DNA from: Antitrichia curtipendula
Lineage: Eukaryota; Streptophyta; Bryopsida; Hypnales; Leucodontaceae
Length of the DNA: 64,000 nucleotides
Assembly (NCBI GenBank): GCA_951230915.1
Contig: OX579640.1
Coordinates: 22,216,981 to 22,280,980, forward strand
Direction: 5' to 3'
Positions within the stretch are counted from its first letter, which is position 1. Each line of letters begins with the position of its first letter. This document shows, piece after piece, positions 12,615 to 25,663 of the stretch. The notes under the pieces were generated by a model, which did not search any database, was not told the DNA's origin, and worked only from the letters and a program-made list of their open reading frames with translations. Position numbers and translations under genes: made by a program.

Positions 12615-12618
12615 TTAA

Positions 12619-13433
12619 TCCCTAACTGCCCGGGCAACCATATATGGTCGACCTGAAACTTCAGGCTCATTTTGCAGTGGGCAGTTAAAAACGTTTGACC
12701 GTTTTAGAAAATTTTACGGGCAGTTTTGAGGGTTAACTGTTGAAAACTTTCATTTTTCACTGAAAAAGGTTAATATTTGATTTTCTAGAGGTCCTCAACT
12801 ACATATATATGTACCATTAGTGAAGAGTAAAGCTTGCCAATTTTACTTCATTTCTCGGTTTGAACAAAGCTCATCAATTTCACTTGATTTGAGATCTAAA
12901 AAATTGTACATATTCATTTGCTTTGAAAATGGTCCCAATGGAAAGAGTAAAGTGTTTTCGTGATTTTCACCGTTTGAAAATTTAAACATGCAAGTGTTGA
13001 TTTGGAGTTTTTTGCAATTTCCACTTATCAAACAAAATTGCATTCCAACAATTACAAGGTTGATTGTATAATGAGTTTGATAGCTTTTCATGTGAAATTA
13101 AGTTTTTTGAAAGTGCATTTTAGTATACTAACACTATTTGTAGTTGTTCATGTCACCTCCCATCCCAAAAAAAATTTATATGCAAATTTCAGCAACATAG
13201 TGGGGAGGGACAGCACACTAAAAATAGAATGCATACTTTTCTTTTGTTATAATCTCACAACTCCTATTGAATTTTATACTCAAAATTGGTATACATACTA
13301 ACAAGCAAGCTCTAGAAACATCTATGCGGTCAGGTTTCGAAAAAAATAAATTTTGCTTCATGGGGGATAACTACTCTCCTATGCTCTTTTTTCATAGGAA
13401 AAACACCCTTGGAAAGGCTTAAGCACTTAGGGA
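12619..13433. mobile_element. TTAA-flanked MITE (815 bp)
   Basis: Perfect TTAA target copies lie at 12615-12618 and 13434-13437. The ends are TCCCTAACTGCCCGG and, inverted, CACTTAGGGA. The interior is AT-rich and non-coding. Confidence 0.75.
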
Positions 13434-13437
13434 TTAA

Positions 13438-14147
13438 AGGTTAACACCAAATATTTTGACTTGTTGAATTTACCTCCAATTAAATGTCACTTTTGAATAC
13501 AATCAATTGGAAAAGTAGAAGCACCAATGTAAAATGTGCCTTGCAATTAAAATGCCTTTCTATTGAAATGTGTTTCGTAAACTAAGGATACAATGCAAGG
13601 TCTCTGTGTAAGGTGCATACATTTGAAGGGGGCCAAATGAGCAATTCAATATTGTTCTTATAATTAAATTGCCTAATTTTTTGTTGAATTCTGATGAAAG
13701 TCAAAAGGATATTCTAGATTTTTTTCTTATGCATTTATTGGACATTAGATGAATAAACAATTAATTTTCAAAACTATGAAAATTGATGTATCAATAACCA
13801 ATTCTAGACTCTTATGGATAGAAGGAATACATTTTAGACAAGGCTTTGTAAAGGGTGGTTTTAGAAAGTGGTTACAACTAAGTGTAGTTATCTTAACTTT
13901 AGTTTGATTCTTTGGTTAAACCTTCACTTGACTATTAGTCCTATGCATCTATGCCATCACAATACTATAAGATAATTGCACCTCTTTGTGACATGCTTTT
14001 AAATCAGATCCAAATTGCATTTCCTTACCTAAAATGTACAATCTCCACTTACAAGAGTCTATAGTTGATTTTGGGAACCTTTTTTTCAACACTTCAAAAT
14101 CCATTGTTTATTCACACGCACTTCAAAAAAAACATTATGAAAAAATC
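13438..14147. other. AT-rich intergenic DNA, nothing recognised
   Basis: AT-rich spacer between two TTAA elements, with no open frame above background and no repeat terminus seen. Confidence 0.4.
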
Positions 14148-14151
14148 TTAA

Positions 14152-15083
14152 CTCCTAAAGTCTCATTGGCCCTATGGGAGCCAAAATGCAACTTTGGGTA
14201 GGCTCATATAGTCTCAATATTCATTGTAATTTTTTGAAACTTTTTTTGAAGCTAAAAAAACAGATAAGCTTCATTTGCATATAATTTTTATGTCAATCAG
14301 TGCCTGAGAACAAAAGTTATGGCACAATTAGCTGAAAATAGAGGTTGGCAGGCAACTTTAGAAAAATCACAAAAAGTAAAAATAAAATTTTAATTTTTTT
14401 TTTTTAGACATTATATTTTTTTTCTAATTGTGAAGCTTTGATTCAATTTATTTAGACTAGTGATGAAAAAATTATGGACAATCTTGTTTTTTGGGGCAAT
14501 CTAAAGATTTAAAAAAAAATAACTCATGGAATAATTAAATTTTTAATGCAATTTTCTCATTTTTTCAGAAAGAATTGATTGACAAGGTTAAGTATGCTTT
14601 CTAGAAGAATCTCACCATTGAGATTATTATGTTTCAATTCCATCTTAGAGGTATTATCAATTTAGTCTTTTTTTCAATCTTATACTTACTTCTACTCAAT
14701 AATTTCTTAAAGAATGAAAATCAAACTTTTTTTCTTCTGAATTTTGTTTCCTGAGCTTTCAACTCATTTCTTCAACATAATAAATTTTAAATTCAAAGTA
14801 TGAAGTGCAAAAAAATTCCACAAATGGCGGTCAAAGTCATCTGAAATTGCAGGCCAGAATTAAAAAAAACTTTTTTTCCAACTTTGAATGCTGTTGTAAT
14901 ATCTTTTCATCTGTACATTCAAACTTCATGAAATTTTTACTACATGATCTAAGACAAGTCAAGTACAAGATCATATGGTTAGATTCTTAAAAAGTTTTTT
15001 TTTTTTTTTTTCTTGGGCAAATGCAACAAAAATGACAGTTTTGAGTGTTTTTTGACAGAAAAATGGCCTTGAAATTTTAGGAG
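14152..15083. mobile_element. TTAA-flanked MITE (932 bp), GTCTC-type subfamily
   Basis: Perfect TTAA copies at 14148-14151 and 15084-15087 flank CTCCTAAAGTCTC at one end and TTTTAGGAG at the other. The interior (TATAGTCTCAATATTCAT, AAAGTTATGGCACAATTAGC) matches 7733, 37681 and the inverted 19503 copy. Confidence 0.85.
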
Positions 15084-15087
15084 TTAA

Positions 15088-16199
15088 AAACTTTTTTTGC
15101 CATTTTCACTGCTATCAAGCCCCCACAAGAACTTGTACAGTTCAAGAATTGGAACCAGCTCAAATCCTTCTTTCAACGATATTACGTGCTGACAAAAACT
15201 GGTGGAGATGCCCCAACACTAGGGGTAGTCACACCTTCTTCACTCCACACTTGGAGAATGGAGAACGGAGATGTGGCGGCTTAAGGTTGGCTTCATGTTG
15301 GCCCTCCATGCTAGAACATTCTTAACTAGTTATATCTTCCGCACTCCTAGTCTTCACCTCCGGAGGTGAATAATGGGAGTGGTGAAGACTTGTTCATTTA
15401 AGTATATTCTCCATCTTGCATTGTACACTGTCTTCATGTTCATCCTACGCTCCACGTCAAATGTTGGTCTCCGATTCTCCACTCTTGTTCTCCAAACAAC
15501 TTTTGAGGGTGTCACACCTTCTTCATCCACTGTGGCTCCCCATTGGCTCCTCCAAATCCTCATGAGCTTGTCATTCTCCATTCTCCACCTGCCTGGGGAA
15601 GAAGGTGTGACTACCACTACTGTAAGCAATGTGCTTTGGGAGTTTGGTGGTAATTGACTTTGCAATCTGAACTTCAGAGTATCAAACAATCAAGAGTGGG
15701 TCCGCTTCAGAGATTCCTACCACCAAGCTTATCACATTCCACGGTCTTCGTCGTAAGTTTGCACTTTTACAGTCTTTAGAGCATCCGCACCACGTCACTA
15801 GAAACAAAGAGGACGGAATCGATTTGGCGGGCCAGGAACTTGACCATTTGTCACACAAAGCTAACTGGTCCCCACCATGACCTGGAATGCCAAAAGAAAA
15901 TCTTAAAGAAATCACACCTTTCGGAGACAGATTCCTTCCCGGCTCCTTTCCTGTCCTTGTTCCTCAATTTGGGAGCTTGTTTTTTTGTCAATTAATGCAG
16001 CTGCTAATCGAGAATCACTCCAAAGGAATGGTGCGTTGAAACTTTGAGCGGCCACGGAAAGTTACCATCCAAAGGCTGAAATTAGGCAAAGCCCAGGCTC
16101 CTTTGTTCCGTTGGTGAGTTCATAGTGTGCTGAAAACAACAACTTGGCCTTGGCCAATTTCATTCCGGCCAACTGTTGCATGTCACAATGCAGATGCTC
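15088..16199. other. Intergenic DNA with a spaced inverted repeat
   Basis: TAGTCACACCTTCTTC near 15217 recurs inverted as GAAGAAGGTGTGACTA near 15599, and a third partial copy (GTCACACCTTCTTC) lies near 15510. A short CACCTCCGGAGGTG palindrome sits at about 15355-15368. The overlapping open frames at 15354-15689 (minus) and 15373-15657 (plus) lie inside this structure and match no family I know. It may be a foldback element. Confidence 0.4.
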
Positions 16200-16203
16200 T
16201 TAA

Positions 16204-17146
16204 CCCCTAAAGGACCAAGTGTCCGTTCAACGTACGCAAGAAATCTCGGGTAGGTTCCTACAAAGTCATTTTTGGTCAGATGTTCATGAAATTTGAATAC
16301 ATTGTGTAAACATGTACCTCTTTCGTGAAAAAATAATTTTTTTTCAATCGGGTGCTTGGATCAAAAGTTATGTAGCCCTGAACTTTTTGGGCAGCTTGGG
16401 CAATTTGGGAATCTTTGGAGAATCTTTTGCAAAAAAGATCATTAAGTTTTGAAATTTGGCACATATGTAACTAATAAAATATGGCATACAATTGTCCCAA
16501 AAAAAACAAATTTTAGTTGTCAAATCACAATGTAAGAGGAGTCAAACTTTGTTAGCTATGTTGGGCTAGTTTCAAGAAAAAACATTTTCTTCTAACTTCA
16601 AGCCCTATTATTTTGCAATCGGTGAAGTCAAAGTTCTTGAATTTTTTTCCACATATTCCAAATGTTTGTCTCTAATTTTTCACCGTTTGGATTTCAAATA
16701 AAATATTTCCTCATTGCACAAAAAAAAGACTAGTGCATTGCCAATTCACTTAACCTCCTTGCATTGCAAGGTGATTTAGAATAAGCTAGACTCTATATTT
16801 TCTTCTAAGTTTTTTTGTGAGTGAACCTAATTTCATATACTTATGAATGGTCAAAAATCTCATGTTTGTGTAGAACAAAAATTTTACTCCAAATGAGCCC
16901 GAAGTCTGCTGACCCTGTTTCGGAGGATTGAAAAAAAGTTTTTTTTCTCACTTCAAATGCTATAATCTTTCAATCCGCGTGGTGAAAAGGTCTGAATTTT
17001 TTTTTACACTTTGGTAAAATATTTACTTTAGTTTTGTACGGTTGAATCTCCAAAAAAAAGTTTTGATTTTATTTTTTGAATAACATATCCAAAAGTCGCA
17101 GTTTTTGGAATGTCTCCCTAGAAAAAAAAACTCGGTCCTTTAGGGG
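16204..17146. mobile_element. TTAA-flanked MITE (943 bp), AAGTG-type subfamily
   Basis: TTAA at 16200-16203, then CCCCTAAAGGACCAAGTG; the end is GGTCCTTTAGGGG followed by TTCA. It shares its interior with 3452, 49420 (inverted) and 55994. Confidence 0.85.
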
Positions 17147-17669
17147 TTCATCCTTAAACGTCGAGGTGGACGTTTTGCGGTTGATGAATGACAAGAGAAT
17201 CTCTTGTGTAGGACAGAAGTGCAACTATTCATCCTCCAAATTTTGTGGAAAAAGAGAAGATCAATTGCAGTAGTTTGACTTCCAGTGAATGCTTTTGCAA
17301 TATTTTAATCCAACAATTCACACGGTGCTAAAACAGATAATTTCCATGGTTATGAGCCTGTCGTTTAAGGGTTAAACATTCAATTTGAGATTCTTCAGCA
17401 GTAGGGTAAATAATGTGTTGTCTGTACTGACAAGACAATGTGGATACAGACAACGGACGAGAGAAGACAGTGCTTCTTTTACATTTTAGGCTTGGAAACC
17501 TGGATGGCTATACATGGGTGGCACCTTCTGAATTACTTTGGTTGTAACCTTTTCTTTTCTTTTCTTGAAGCCTCTGACTACCAAAAGCTAAATGTTGTAG
17601 ACTGAAGTTTCTGGTTATGTGGGACTTTGAGGTGGTCAAATTATGACAACTATAAGTTCAAAATACACA
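17147..17669. other. Spacer containing a block repeated from 5.3-5.9 kb
   Basis: 17150-17372 resembles two separated blocks at 5278-5370 and 5770-5905, including GTGTAGGACAGAA and ACTATTCATCC. In both places the block begins next to the end of an AAGTG-type TTAA element, so the two loci may share a duplicated insertion context. No gene seen. Confidence 0.4.
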
Positions 17670-17673
17670 TTAA

Positions 17674-18302
17674 TCCCTAATGCCCAAGTCTTTTTTGAGC
17701 TTCTAGAAATTTGCTCTAACTTGAACAAAAAGCCATTATTTTGATAAGTTGTATCAATTTATTTTTTTGAATTGTATCCATAAAATTCAAACTAGACATG
17801 TTAGAGATCTCATAGGAAAAGAAAACACAACAATATCACTTATGGATTGAAAGATTATAATGTTTGATCATGAGGGTGTTAAAACTACAAAAGTGATTGA
17901 AAGTCTTTCAATCCTCTTTTTCCATGTCAAATCTAAAAATTTGGTCACCCCAAAGGGTCTAACATGCATAACCCCAATCAATTTATGGCTTCTCAAAATC
18001 TACTCTACAAGTTTTTTAAATGAATTTCTAATGTGATTTTTTCTCCAAGATCTAGTGTATTTGAGTCTCGTTTCCAAGAGCCCGCAACACTACGGAAAGT
18101 CAAGATTGCAATGGACACCCATGCACAAATTTTTTATCAGAAAAATCATAATCATTCATTTTCAAATTGGATTTTTGATGCTAAAATTAGGTTTTAAAAA
18201 AGTTCAAAAATATAAACTACTGAAAATAGTAGCTTGGATTAGGTTTTATTTAACTTCAGAGTGTTGTCAACCCCAAAATTTGGTGCCCCAGGCATTTAGA
18301 GG
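17674..18302. mobile_element. TTAA-flanked MITE (629 bp), ATGCCC-type subfamily
   Basis: TTAA copies at 17670-17673 and 18303-18306 flank TCCCTAATGCCC and GGCATTTAGAGG. The 3' part matches the inverted partial copy at 9183. Confidence 0.75.
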
Positions 18303-18503
18303 TTAAATAATTCCTCCAAACAACAATATTGATACAAGAAAAACAATGCCTAAGATTATTTATGAATTTATAAACTAAGGAATGCAAGGCATTAAATTTG
18401 CCCGGTTATGAGTTAATAGTCAATGCACAAAATTTGCTTACAATTCCAATTACACAAAAAAATGTGATTACATTAGTGTCCTTCATACTAATTATTTACT
18501 CAA

Positions 18504-19428
18504 CCCCTAAAGGACCAACATGCATTTTTTGGCAGTATAGAAATTTTGGGCAAGTACATGTGACTGGAGATTTACATGTTTTGGGCTGAAATTTTGATAG
18601 AAGGTGGGGACGAGGAATATCTTTCATATGCTCTAAGTTTCATGACATTTGGAAATATGAGTAAAAAATTATGACCTAATATGTTACTTGTTTCCCCGGC
18701 TGGGTAGTCTGGACAGATCAGAAAAAATCACTTTTTTCAAAAATAAAAATCTGAAATTGGTTTTCTAGAGTTATACCTACATGAAAAGCTTTTAATCGTT
18801 CCATTTTGACCAATGAGTCAAAAGTTATGAGAAGTTTTAGTTTGCGGGCAATTGTGGATTCTTTACTCTAAAATAAACTTTGAAGTTCTTTATTTTATTC
18901 AATTTTCAATATTTTTTGAAAAAAATAAAACCATAGGATGTAGATTGTTTATTATAACATTGCAACCTTCGGGATTGGGATTTTTCAATTCCGAAATTAA
19001 ATTCTTAACAATTTTGTAATTTGAATCATTCTCTACTTTTTTCTACTTATTATTTTTTCCTATATGTTGTACAATTCCAAATGATGTGAACTTTTAAAAA
19101 TATGTAGCCAACTTATCTAGGAAAAAGAATCCAAAGAAGCACCACCAATTTGGACATTTTTTCATAGAAAAGTGAGCTTGTGAAGTGCAATTGCATTGTT
19201 TTTCACAGGGCCAAAAAAATGATTTCAGTGAATTTGAATGCTTATATCTTGCAATCGACGAGGTGGAAATTTCTGAAATTTTTACCACATGTTTTGAAGT
19301 CAGTATACTACAAGATCCTACATTTACATGTCTCAAAAGAAGTTTTTTTCCACAAAAAATTGTACTTGTACTAGAAATGGCAGTTTTAGAGCGTTTTGGG
19401 TGAAAACATAGTCAAGGAACTTCAGGGG
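18504..19428. mobile_element. TTAA-type MITE (925 bp), uninterrupted relative of 25664-27344
   Basis: It begins CCCCTAAAGGACCAACA after TCAA and ends TTCAGGGG before TTAA (one mismatch in the target). The last 40 bases (GTGAAAACATAGTCAAGGAA) match the corresponding part of 25664-27344 but lack its 733-bp insert, so this copy serves as the empty site. Confidence 0.8.
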
Positions 19429-19502
19429 TTAAGACTATAGTTGTTGTTTTTTTATGATAGATGAGTATTTATACTAAGAACATAGATATCAATAAAATTT
19501 AA

Positions 19503-20377
19503 CACTTAAAATCCACATTTCTATTGCAAAGTGCAAAAAACTTTAAAATTTGTCTTATTTGCATATTTAACCAAAGGAAATTGCATCAAATTAGTATATA
19601 AATATGTGGAAGAAATTTTAAAAAGTTTGACCTCGTAAATTGCAAGATATTTGCATTTAAAGAGAAGAATTTTTTTTTCCGCACCTTCCTTGACTAGAGT
19701 TTTTGGCTTTAAATCATCTTAACTTAAAATTTTCACACAATTGGTTTTGAATTTCTAATTTTTATATTGAAGATTTGAGTTGATAATTAAAAATAAATAA
19801 AAATATAATAATTAAAAAAATAATTCACTTATAATTTTTTTATTAAATAGAAGTAGGTTCAAAATTGAGGGAAACTCTAAATCATTAATAGCTCTAAGAT
19901 GGAATTGGAAAATACAAATCTCAATGATTAGATTGTTCTAGCAAGAGATTTTAACTTTGTGAAACTTTTTTTTCTAAATTGCAAAGGTTGATTTCAAAAA
20001 TAAATCCTACAAGACATTTTTTCAAGAAAAGGCTTTGATTGCCCCAAAATAAGATTGTTCATAGTTTTCATATAAAAAATCCAAATGGAATGAATCAAAA
20101 CTTCCCATACAGATAAAATTATAATCTATGAGAAACAAATTTTAAGTAAATAATAAATCATATAGGAGGAAATTCCACCCACTTCACCTAAAAAAGGGCT
20201 TTTCTTTGCCATAACTTTGCTCCCGGGTGTTGATTGAAATAAAAATTATATTCCTAAAAAATGAATGTGATTATCTATTTTCACAAAAAAATTCAAAAAA
20301 TCATGATGAATATTGAGACTGTAGAGGCTTGCATAAAATCCATTTTGTCCCCTGAGGAAACACTAGGACTTTAGGGG
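19503..20377. mobile_element. TTAA-type MITE (875 bp), GTCTC-type, inverted
   Basis: The right end reads GGACTTTAGGGG followed by TGAA. Its reverse complement (CCCCTAAAGTCCTAG, then TCTCAATATTCATCATGA) matches the 14152 element. The left end follows TTAA with CACTTAAAATCC. Confidence 0.7.
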
Positions 20378-20381
20378 TGAA

Positions 20382-23250
20382 ATAAGAGGATTTTTGTAAA
20401 CATAGTTGATAAAAACATTCATTAAGGATTAAAATTTGTAGCATTTTTTAATCAACTAGTGCATGTGATATTAGATAAAGATTTTAGTGTAGTATCAAGT
20501 AAAAATGTGGCCAAGTTTGCAACATTCAGCTATCAAACAACATGCACTAGAAGAAACCCCCATTTCTTGTGGTATTAATGAAGACATCAAAGTACATTTT
20601 TGTCAATTGGAGGCATGTCAATTCTAATGTCACCTAAAATCTATTCTAGGCGGCGTTTCCAGAGACAACTGAAATCTATTGTAACATGTCTTAATGTCTG
20701 CATGTTTCACAAAAATGGTTGTTGATACCTCATGTTTGCATTCCTAAAAGCCATCCATATGGATGCTACATGGTAGCCAAGTCATTTTTTTTGTTTGGGC
20801 AATGTCTTTTTTTTTAATAAAAAAATCACTGTGACAACAAAGCATGTGATGTGTCTTGCTCCGAGGTCTTGTTGAAAAATACACAAGGCATTAGTTATAT
20901 AAAATAATTATTTAAAAATAGTAATAATTTTTAAATAATTCCCCCAAAAATTTCCAAGAGAAATTGTCAAATTCAACAAAAATTGACCATCTATCATCAA
21001 AAATTCTTTTGATGGCAAAGTCAAATAATTACTTAATAGACATTTAGTAAGAATGAAGGGTGAAGTGGTCATCTTTATACTGAAATCCATTTTCCATCCA
21101 AGGTTAGACAAAGGATATGGGATAATTCAAGATATATAGGAACTTGACTTCAATGCATGTGGACGTTATTTCAAACATCTAGATGTTTTTTCAAATATGT
21201 GAACGTCTTTTCAAACATTTGAATATTTTCTTAAACATATGGACATTTTTTCAAACATTATACTTTAAATAGAATTCTTGCTTTACATATCCCATATGGT
21301 TTGTCTTACTTCCTATCCCCTCTACTTGTATAAAAAGCTTTCCTTTTCATCCATATTGTGTATCCATCCATTCCCTTTTTTTAACAAAGCATGACACATA
21401 ATTGCCTTTCTCCTATGTTTTTCACATCTAGTCTATATTTTACTTCAACCCATAATAACTTACAATAATTTACCAATTGTGAATCCAAAACCTCCAACCA
21501 AAGTGGCACTCCATGTTTTATGTGATATTTTAAATAACGTGACCATGTTTTATTTGATGTCCAAAAAGACATACATGTCCCTTGTGTCATCCACCTATTT
21601 TACTTTTAAATCTCCATGTCTTTCTCAACATTGACAATAAATTTGCCTCCCACAAGTTCAAAATTTATGATACACTAATGTCGATGAAAATATAACCAAT
21701 TTCTTTAAAACACTACTAAAAAGGCAAGTTTCTTATAGTAATGATTGCAATATGTAAAGTCCTACAATGAATATTAATACAAAAATTAATTCAACCAAAT
21801 ATAGAATGTTCACATCATCTACTCCTATAAAAGTAGCCCTACATTTTTTTTTTGTTCTTTCTTCTTTTGGTGATCATATGCCTCCAAGATTGGAAAATTC
21901 TCCAACAAATAAACCAGTTGAGCATGCATCAAAACCATAATTGGCAAAAAAGTGGTCAATCAATTGCTTAACTTAACCTTTATAAATGCCAAAGTGTTGA
22001 ATGTCTGTTTGTCTTTAACAATTATAGAATGCCATCACAATTGCAATTTGCACATCAACTTGATATGGTCTAAATATTAGGGTTGCAACAATTGTTGCTT
22101 TAAATCATCACCCTTCCGTTCAACATTGGTGTTTCTTGAGCTTCTCATCAACCTTTAACATCTTAGTGTTTTGAAATAATCTAGTGCACAACAAGAATTA
22201 AGCAACAAAAAATTTGCAATGGCTAAGAAGCTTGAGCTTAGGCAAATGATTGTTGACAAAGTATTCACTTTGGAATGAATTGGTCAAGGTCTAAATATTG
22301 AGGAGATTAAAAGATTCAATATATACCATCTCTATGAGGTTGTTTGGTTTAATTCCATTTAGATAGGAGTATTTGACACTCTCTTGAAATATCTTGCAAG
22401 TCAACTCCTCTGAAATATGTTACCTCTTTCTTTGCATTTACATTTTGTATGAATACACATGCAATTGGAGATTTGGAATAGATTTATCCCAAACAAGCAT
22501 AAACTAGAATATGTTTGCACTTGGTATGAAGAGTGGTTTATTGGTATTAGTTAGAGTCTATGAATTGCATTTTTGTAAACTTTTGTCCACTCTTACTACC
22601 AAATACAAATATACATTAAATGACAAGATAAATAACTTTCAATTATTGAATTGCACTGCTACTTTAGAGTAGGTGACTACTTCTCTTTAACATTTTAGAT
22701 TTTGCTTTTTTTAGTAATTTAACCCTTTTTGAAGAGCTATTTGGGTACAAGTCACTTGTAAAGAAACTTTTGATGCAAATGACCAAATACTTCTAATTCT
22801 TTTATTTACTGATGTTGTTATATGGATTGGTATGTGATGTGGCAAATTTATAAAGAATGTTCCAAATATGCTTCCAAACTCTTGATATCACATTTTTTGT
22901 TCTCCCATTAAACTATAGGAAACATTGTAAGGTATGATCACCTATAATTGCCACTAATTATAATTGAGTACAATTACTATTATTCAAAATATATTATTTT
23001 TTATTAAATCTTATTAGTAATTATGAGATGACTACAACGCACATTAGCATGCATTATTTGGACAATATACAAACAAGTTATGAATTTTTTAAGTATTGTC
23101 TTTAGATTTACCAAAAAACAACAACTAGATTCTCATGTTTTGATCGTGTACATCTTGTGTAATCAATATCTAGATTTATGTGACACATTTTGGTTCAAAT
23201 GAAGATGTTGCATTTGGGGTAGTGTTGATTGTGGGTGTACAAACCTTACC
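20382..23250. other. AT-rich intergenic DNA with a 20-bp minisatellite
   Basis: Apart from the minisatellite at 21157-21256 I find no gene, RNA or element terminus. Open frames at 20908-21111 and 21381-21590 (minus) are short and AT-rich. Confidence 0.4.
21157..21256. repeat. Minisatellite, five 20-bp units
   Basis: Five consecutive degenerate 20-mers follow the pattern AT.TGAACGTTTTTTCAAAC; the first is ATGTGGACGTTATTTCAAAC and the last ATATGGACATTTTTTCAAAC. Confidence 0.85.
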
Positions 23251-23252
23251 TA

Positions 23253-23470
23253 CACTAAATAGTGAAATTAGTTTGCCCCATACTAATTTCTCGACATTTG
23301 ACACTATATATGAAATGTACTACTTTTGAATTAGATTGTTTTTGTAATTGCGACTCATGAACCTCCATGTGTGCAAATAGAAATATGTGTTGACTTTGAT
23401 GGCATGTATAGTAACTTTTGTGGGGTAAGGCAACTTAATTGTTAAGGCAATCTAATTTCACTATTTAGTG
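23253..23470. mobile_element. TA-target MITE, copy 2
   Basis: TIRs start CACTAAATAGTGAAATTAG and are flanked by TA at 23251-23252 and 23471-23472. It is internally related to 2108-2337 and 23968-24199. Confidence 0.85.
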
Positions 23471-23967
23471 TAGTTCACAACTTACTTTGTACTACTATTA
23501 TTACCCTTTGTGATGTCAGAAGAAGTTGGATATGAATGTCATGATAAGGAATTGAACATGCATGAAAAGAGTTTTTGATCACGTATTTGTGTACCAATAG
23601 AAAAGAAGGTTTGTGGCAAGTAATATTCATTAATAGCTTGGTGTTACAAGTCCTTTTCTACTACTTAAGATAATGCAATTAGTGCTCTCTTTGGTAATTA
23701 CACTAAATAATTCACACTAATTTGTAAATTATAAAAATCTATTAGACACAAAATATGCTTGTTTATAATACTTTAAATAAAATCAATTAAATTATAACTA
23801 AAATAACATTCACACTATTTAGATTCAATTTTTTAATTTTTTTAATTTACAATTGGTGGTGTTACTTGAATATCGTTTTGAATATTGAAATTTTTCAGCT
23901 AGTATCTTGAAATTGTAAACCAACCTTCAATAAAACCTCAATTGAAAATTAAGTCTTTTTATTTTTA

Positions 23968-24199
23968 CACAAAATAATGAAATTAGGTTGCTCCATACTA
24001 TTTTTTCAATATTTGACACTATATAAATATTTATTATTATTGTTTGAGAATGCACTACTTTTGAATTAGGTATTGTTGTAATTGGAACTCATAAACCTCC
24101 ATATATACAAATGGAAATATATGTAGTAATATTTATTGACTTTGATGGTTTGTAAAGTAACTTCATGGAGTAAGACAACCTAATTTCACTATTTTTGTG
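23968..24199. mobile_element. TA-target MITE, copy 3
   Basis: TIR CACAAAATAATGAAATTAGG pairs with an inverted copy ending ACTATTTTTGTG. The left target is TA and the right reads TT. It carries the same interior blocks as the other two copies and lies 497 bp from copy 2. Confidence 0.8.
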
Positions 24200-25659
24200 T
24201 TTTTTTGTATTTCACTATGCCCTAGAGTTTAAACCATTAAGCATGATGAATCAAAAAAATAAAAAATAAAAAATAACAGATTGCAATGTCAAGTTCCATT
24301 ATTAAAATGAATAGGCATTTGTTATAAGATTTTTTGTTTTATATGTATTATTTTAAGTTCATTAGTATCTTATATTAACTAAATATAATATTATTTTCAG
24401 ATTAAATTGAAAATTATTTTGTATAAAAATTATATATTTAAAAAGGAAGAATTTCATTTTAAATCAATATTATTGTTTGTTTATTAAAAAATAGTGTTCT
24501 TAATTTGATTTGTAACCATACAAAAAAGGAGTAGAATACCTCAATAACTTCACTTTAAGCTTTGTTCATGACGTTTTGGTTTTACGAAGTTTTCTGAGTT
24601 AGCACTTAATTTAATTTTTTAATTATATTAATTATTAATTTTTTAAAACTATAATTTGTTAGGCTTTCATTATTTTATTATTTATTCATTTATTATTATG
24701 TTTATTAATATAAAATAATTTTTTAATTTTTTAATTTTATTACATAGTTATTGGATTTTTCTCTCTTACTTGTTTGTTTCTAAATTTTATTCTTGTATAA
24801 TAAGGTTATGTTTAGGGTTTTCTTTTCTTTACATTTCTATGCATTTGGGTGTTTGGAATTCGTTTTAGTAGTTGTAGTAGACGTTTTGGTAGCTATGAGG
24901 CCAATACTTAGTGTAATTGATATAATTGTCAATGTTGTAGAAATAGTATTATTTTGGTCTTGGGTTCTAATCCTTAATATATGTAATTGTGGATCAATAA
25001 AGCTTTGATGAAGGTGTGGGTGGTAGATGTCCTTATCTTATTTGTGATTGGACTTTTGGATATTATATTGCTATTTCATAGAGATTTTATAATATATAGC
25101 TATTCCGCAAAGCTATTGGATTGTCACTTCTAAAACATTAAGAAATATTTCAAAGAAGTTGATTGCAAGATATACTAATGTGTCCTATGCCATTGTCACA
25201 GTCTAAAACAAAATAAAAGTAATTTTATAATTTTATAATTCATAAAAACTTTGAAATTCTTTAACTTTCACATCATAAGTTTCAACACCACGAGCAAAGC
25301 CCTTACACTCTTCCTTGCTAAGTGCTTTCCAATGGTACTAAGAATATAACTAGGGGATACATGGTCTAGGAGATCTCACCATATCAAACAAACAAAACAA
25401 ACAAACAACCTAACTATCTTATTGGATGGATATGGTTGACTACCTTGATGATAGGACCTCATCTTTGTAAAATTGACACCCAAGGCTTCAAATAATGAAG
25501 CCTACCACCGAGGTACTTAGCCAATAATGATCCCATTACTGCATTGTATAGGGTTTTTGAGGAGACCCATATTAATTAATCGACATCACACACTATATAA
25601 ATATCTACCTTTGTTGTACATCAATAGTTATTGAAGTGTTGGGGGCCTATACATCATGT
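24200..25659. other. AT-rich intergenic DNA
   Basis: No gene seen. 25240-25410 (AACTTTCACATCATAAG, GCAAAGCCCTTACACTC, AAACAAACAAAACAAACAAAC) is a diverged copy of the palindromic repeat that fills 61-64 kb. The 71-codon frame at 24793-25008 (plus) is hydrophobic and Val-rich with no identifiable family. Confidence 0.4.
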
Positions 25660-25663
25660 TTAA

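Noticed and set aside
15354..15689. Overlapping ORFs on both strands as coding genes
   Set aside because: They overlap a spaced inverted repeat, have no recognisable domain and mirror each other.
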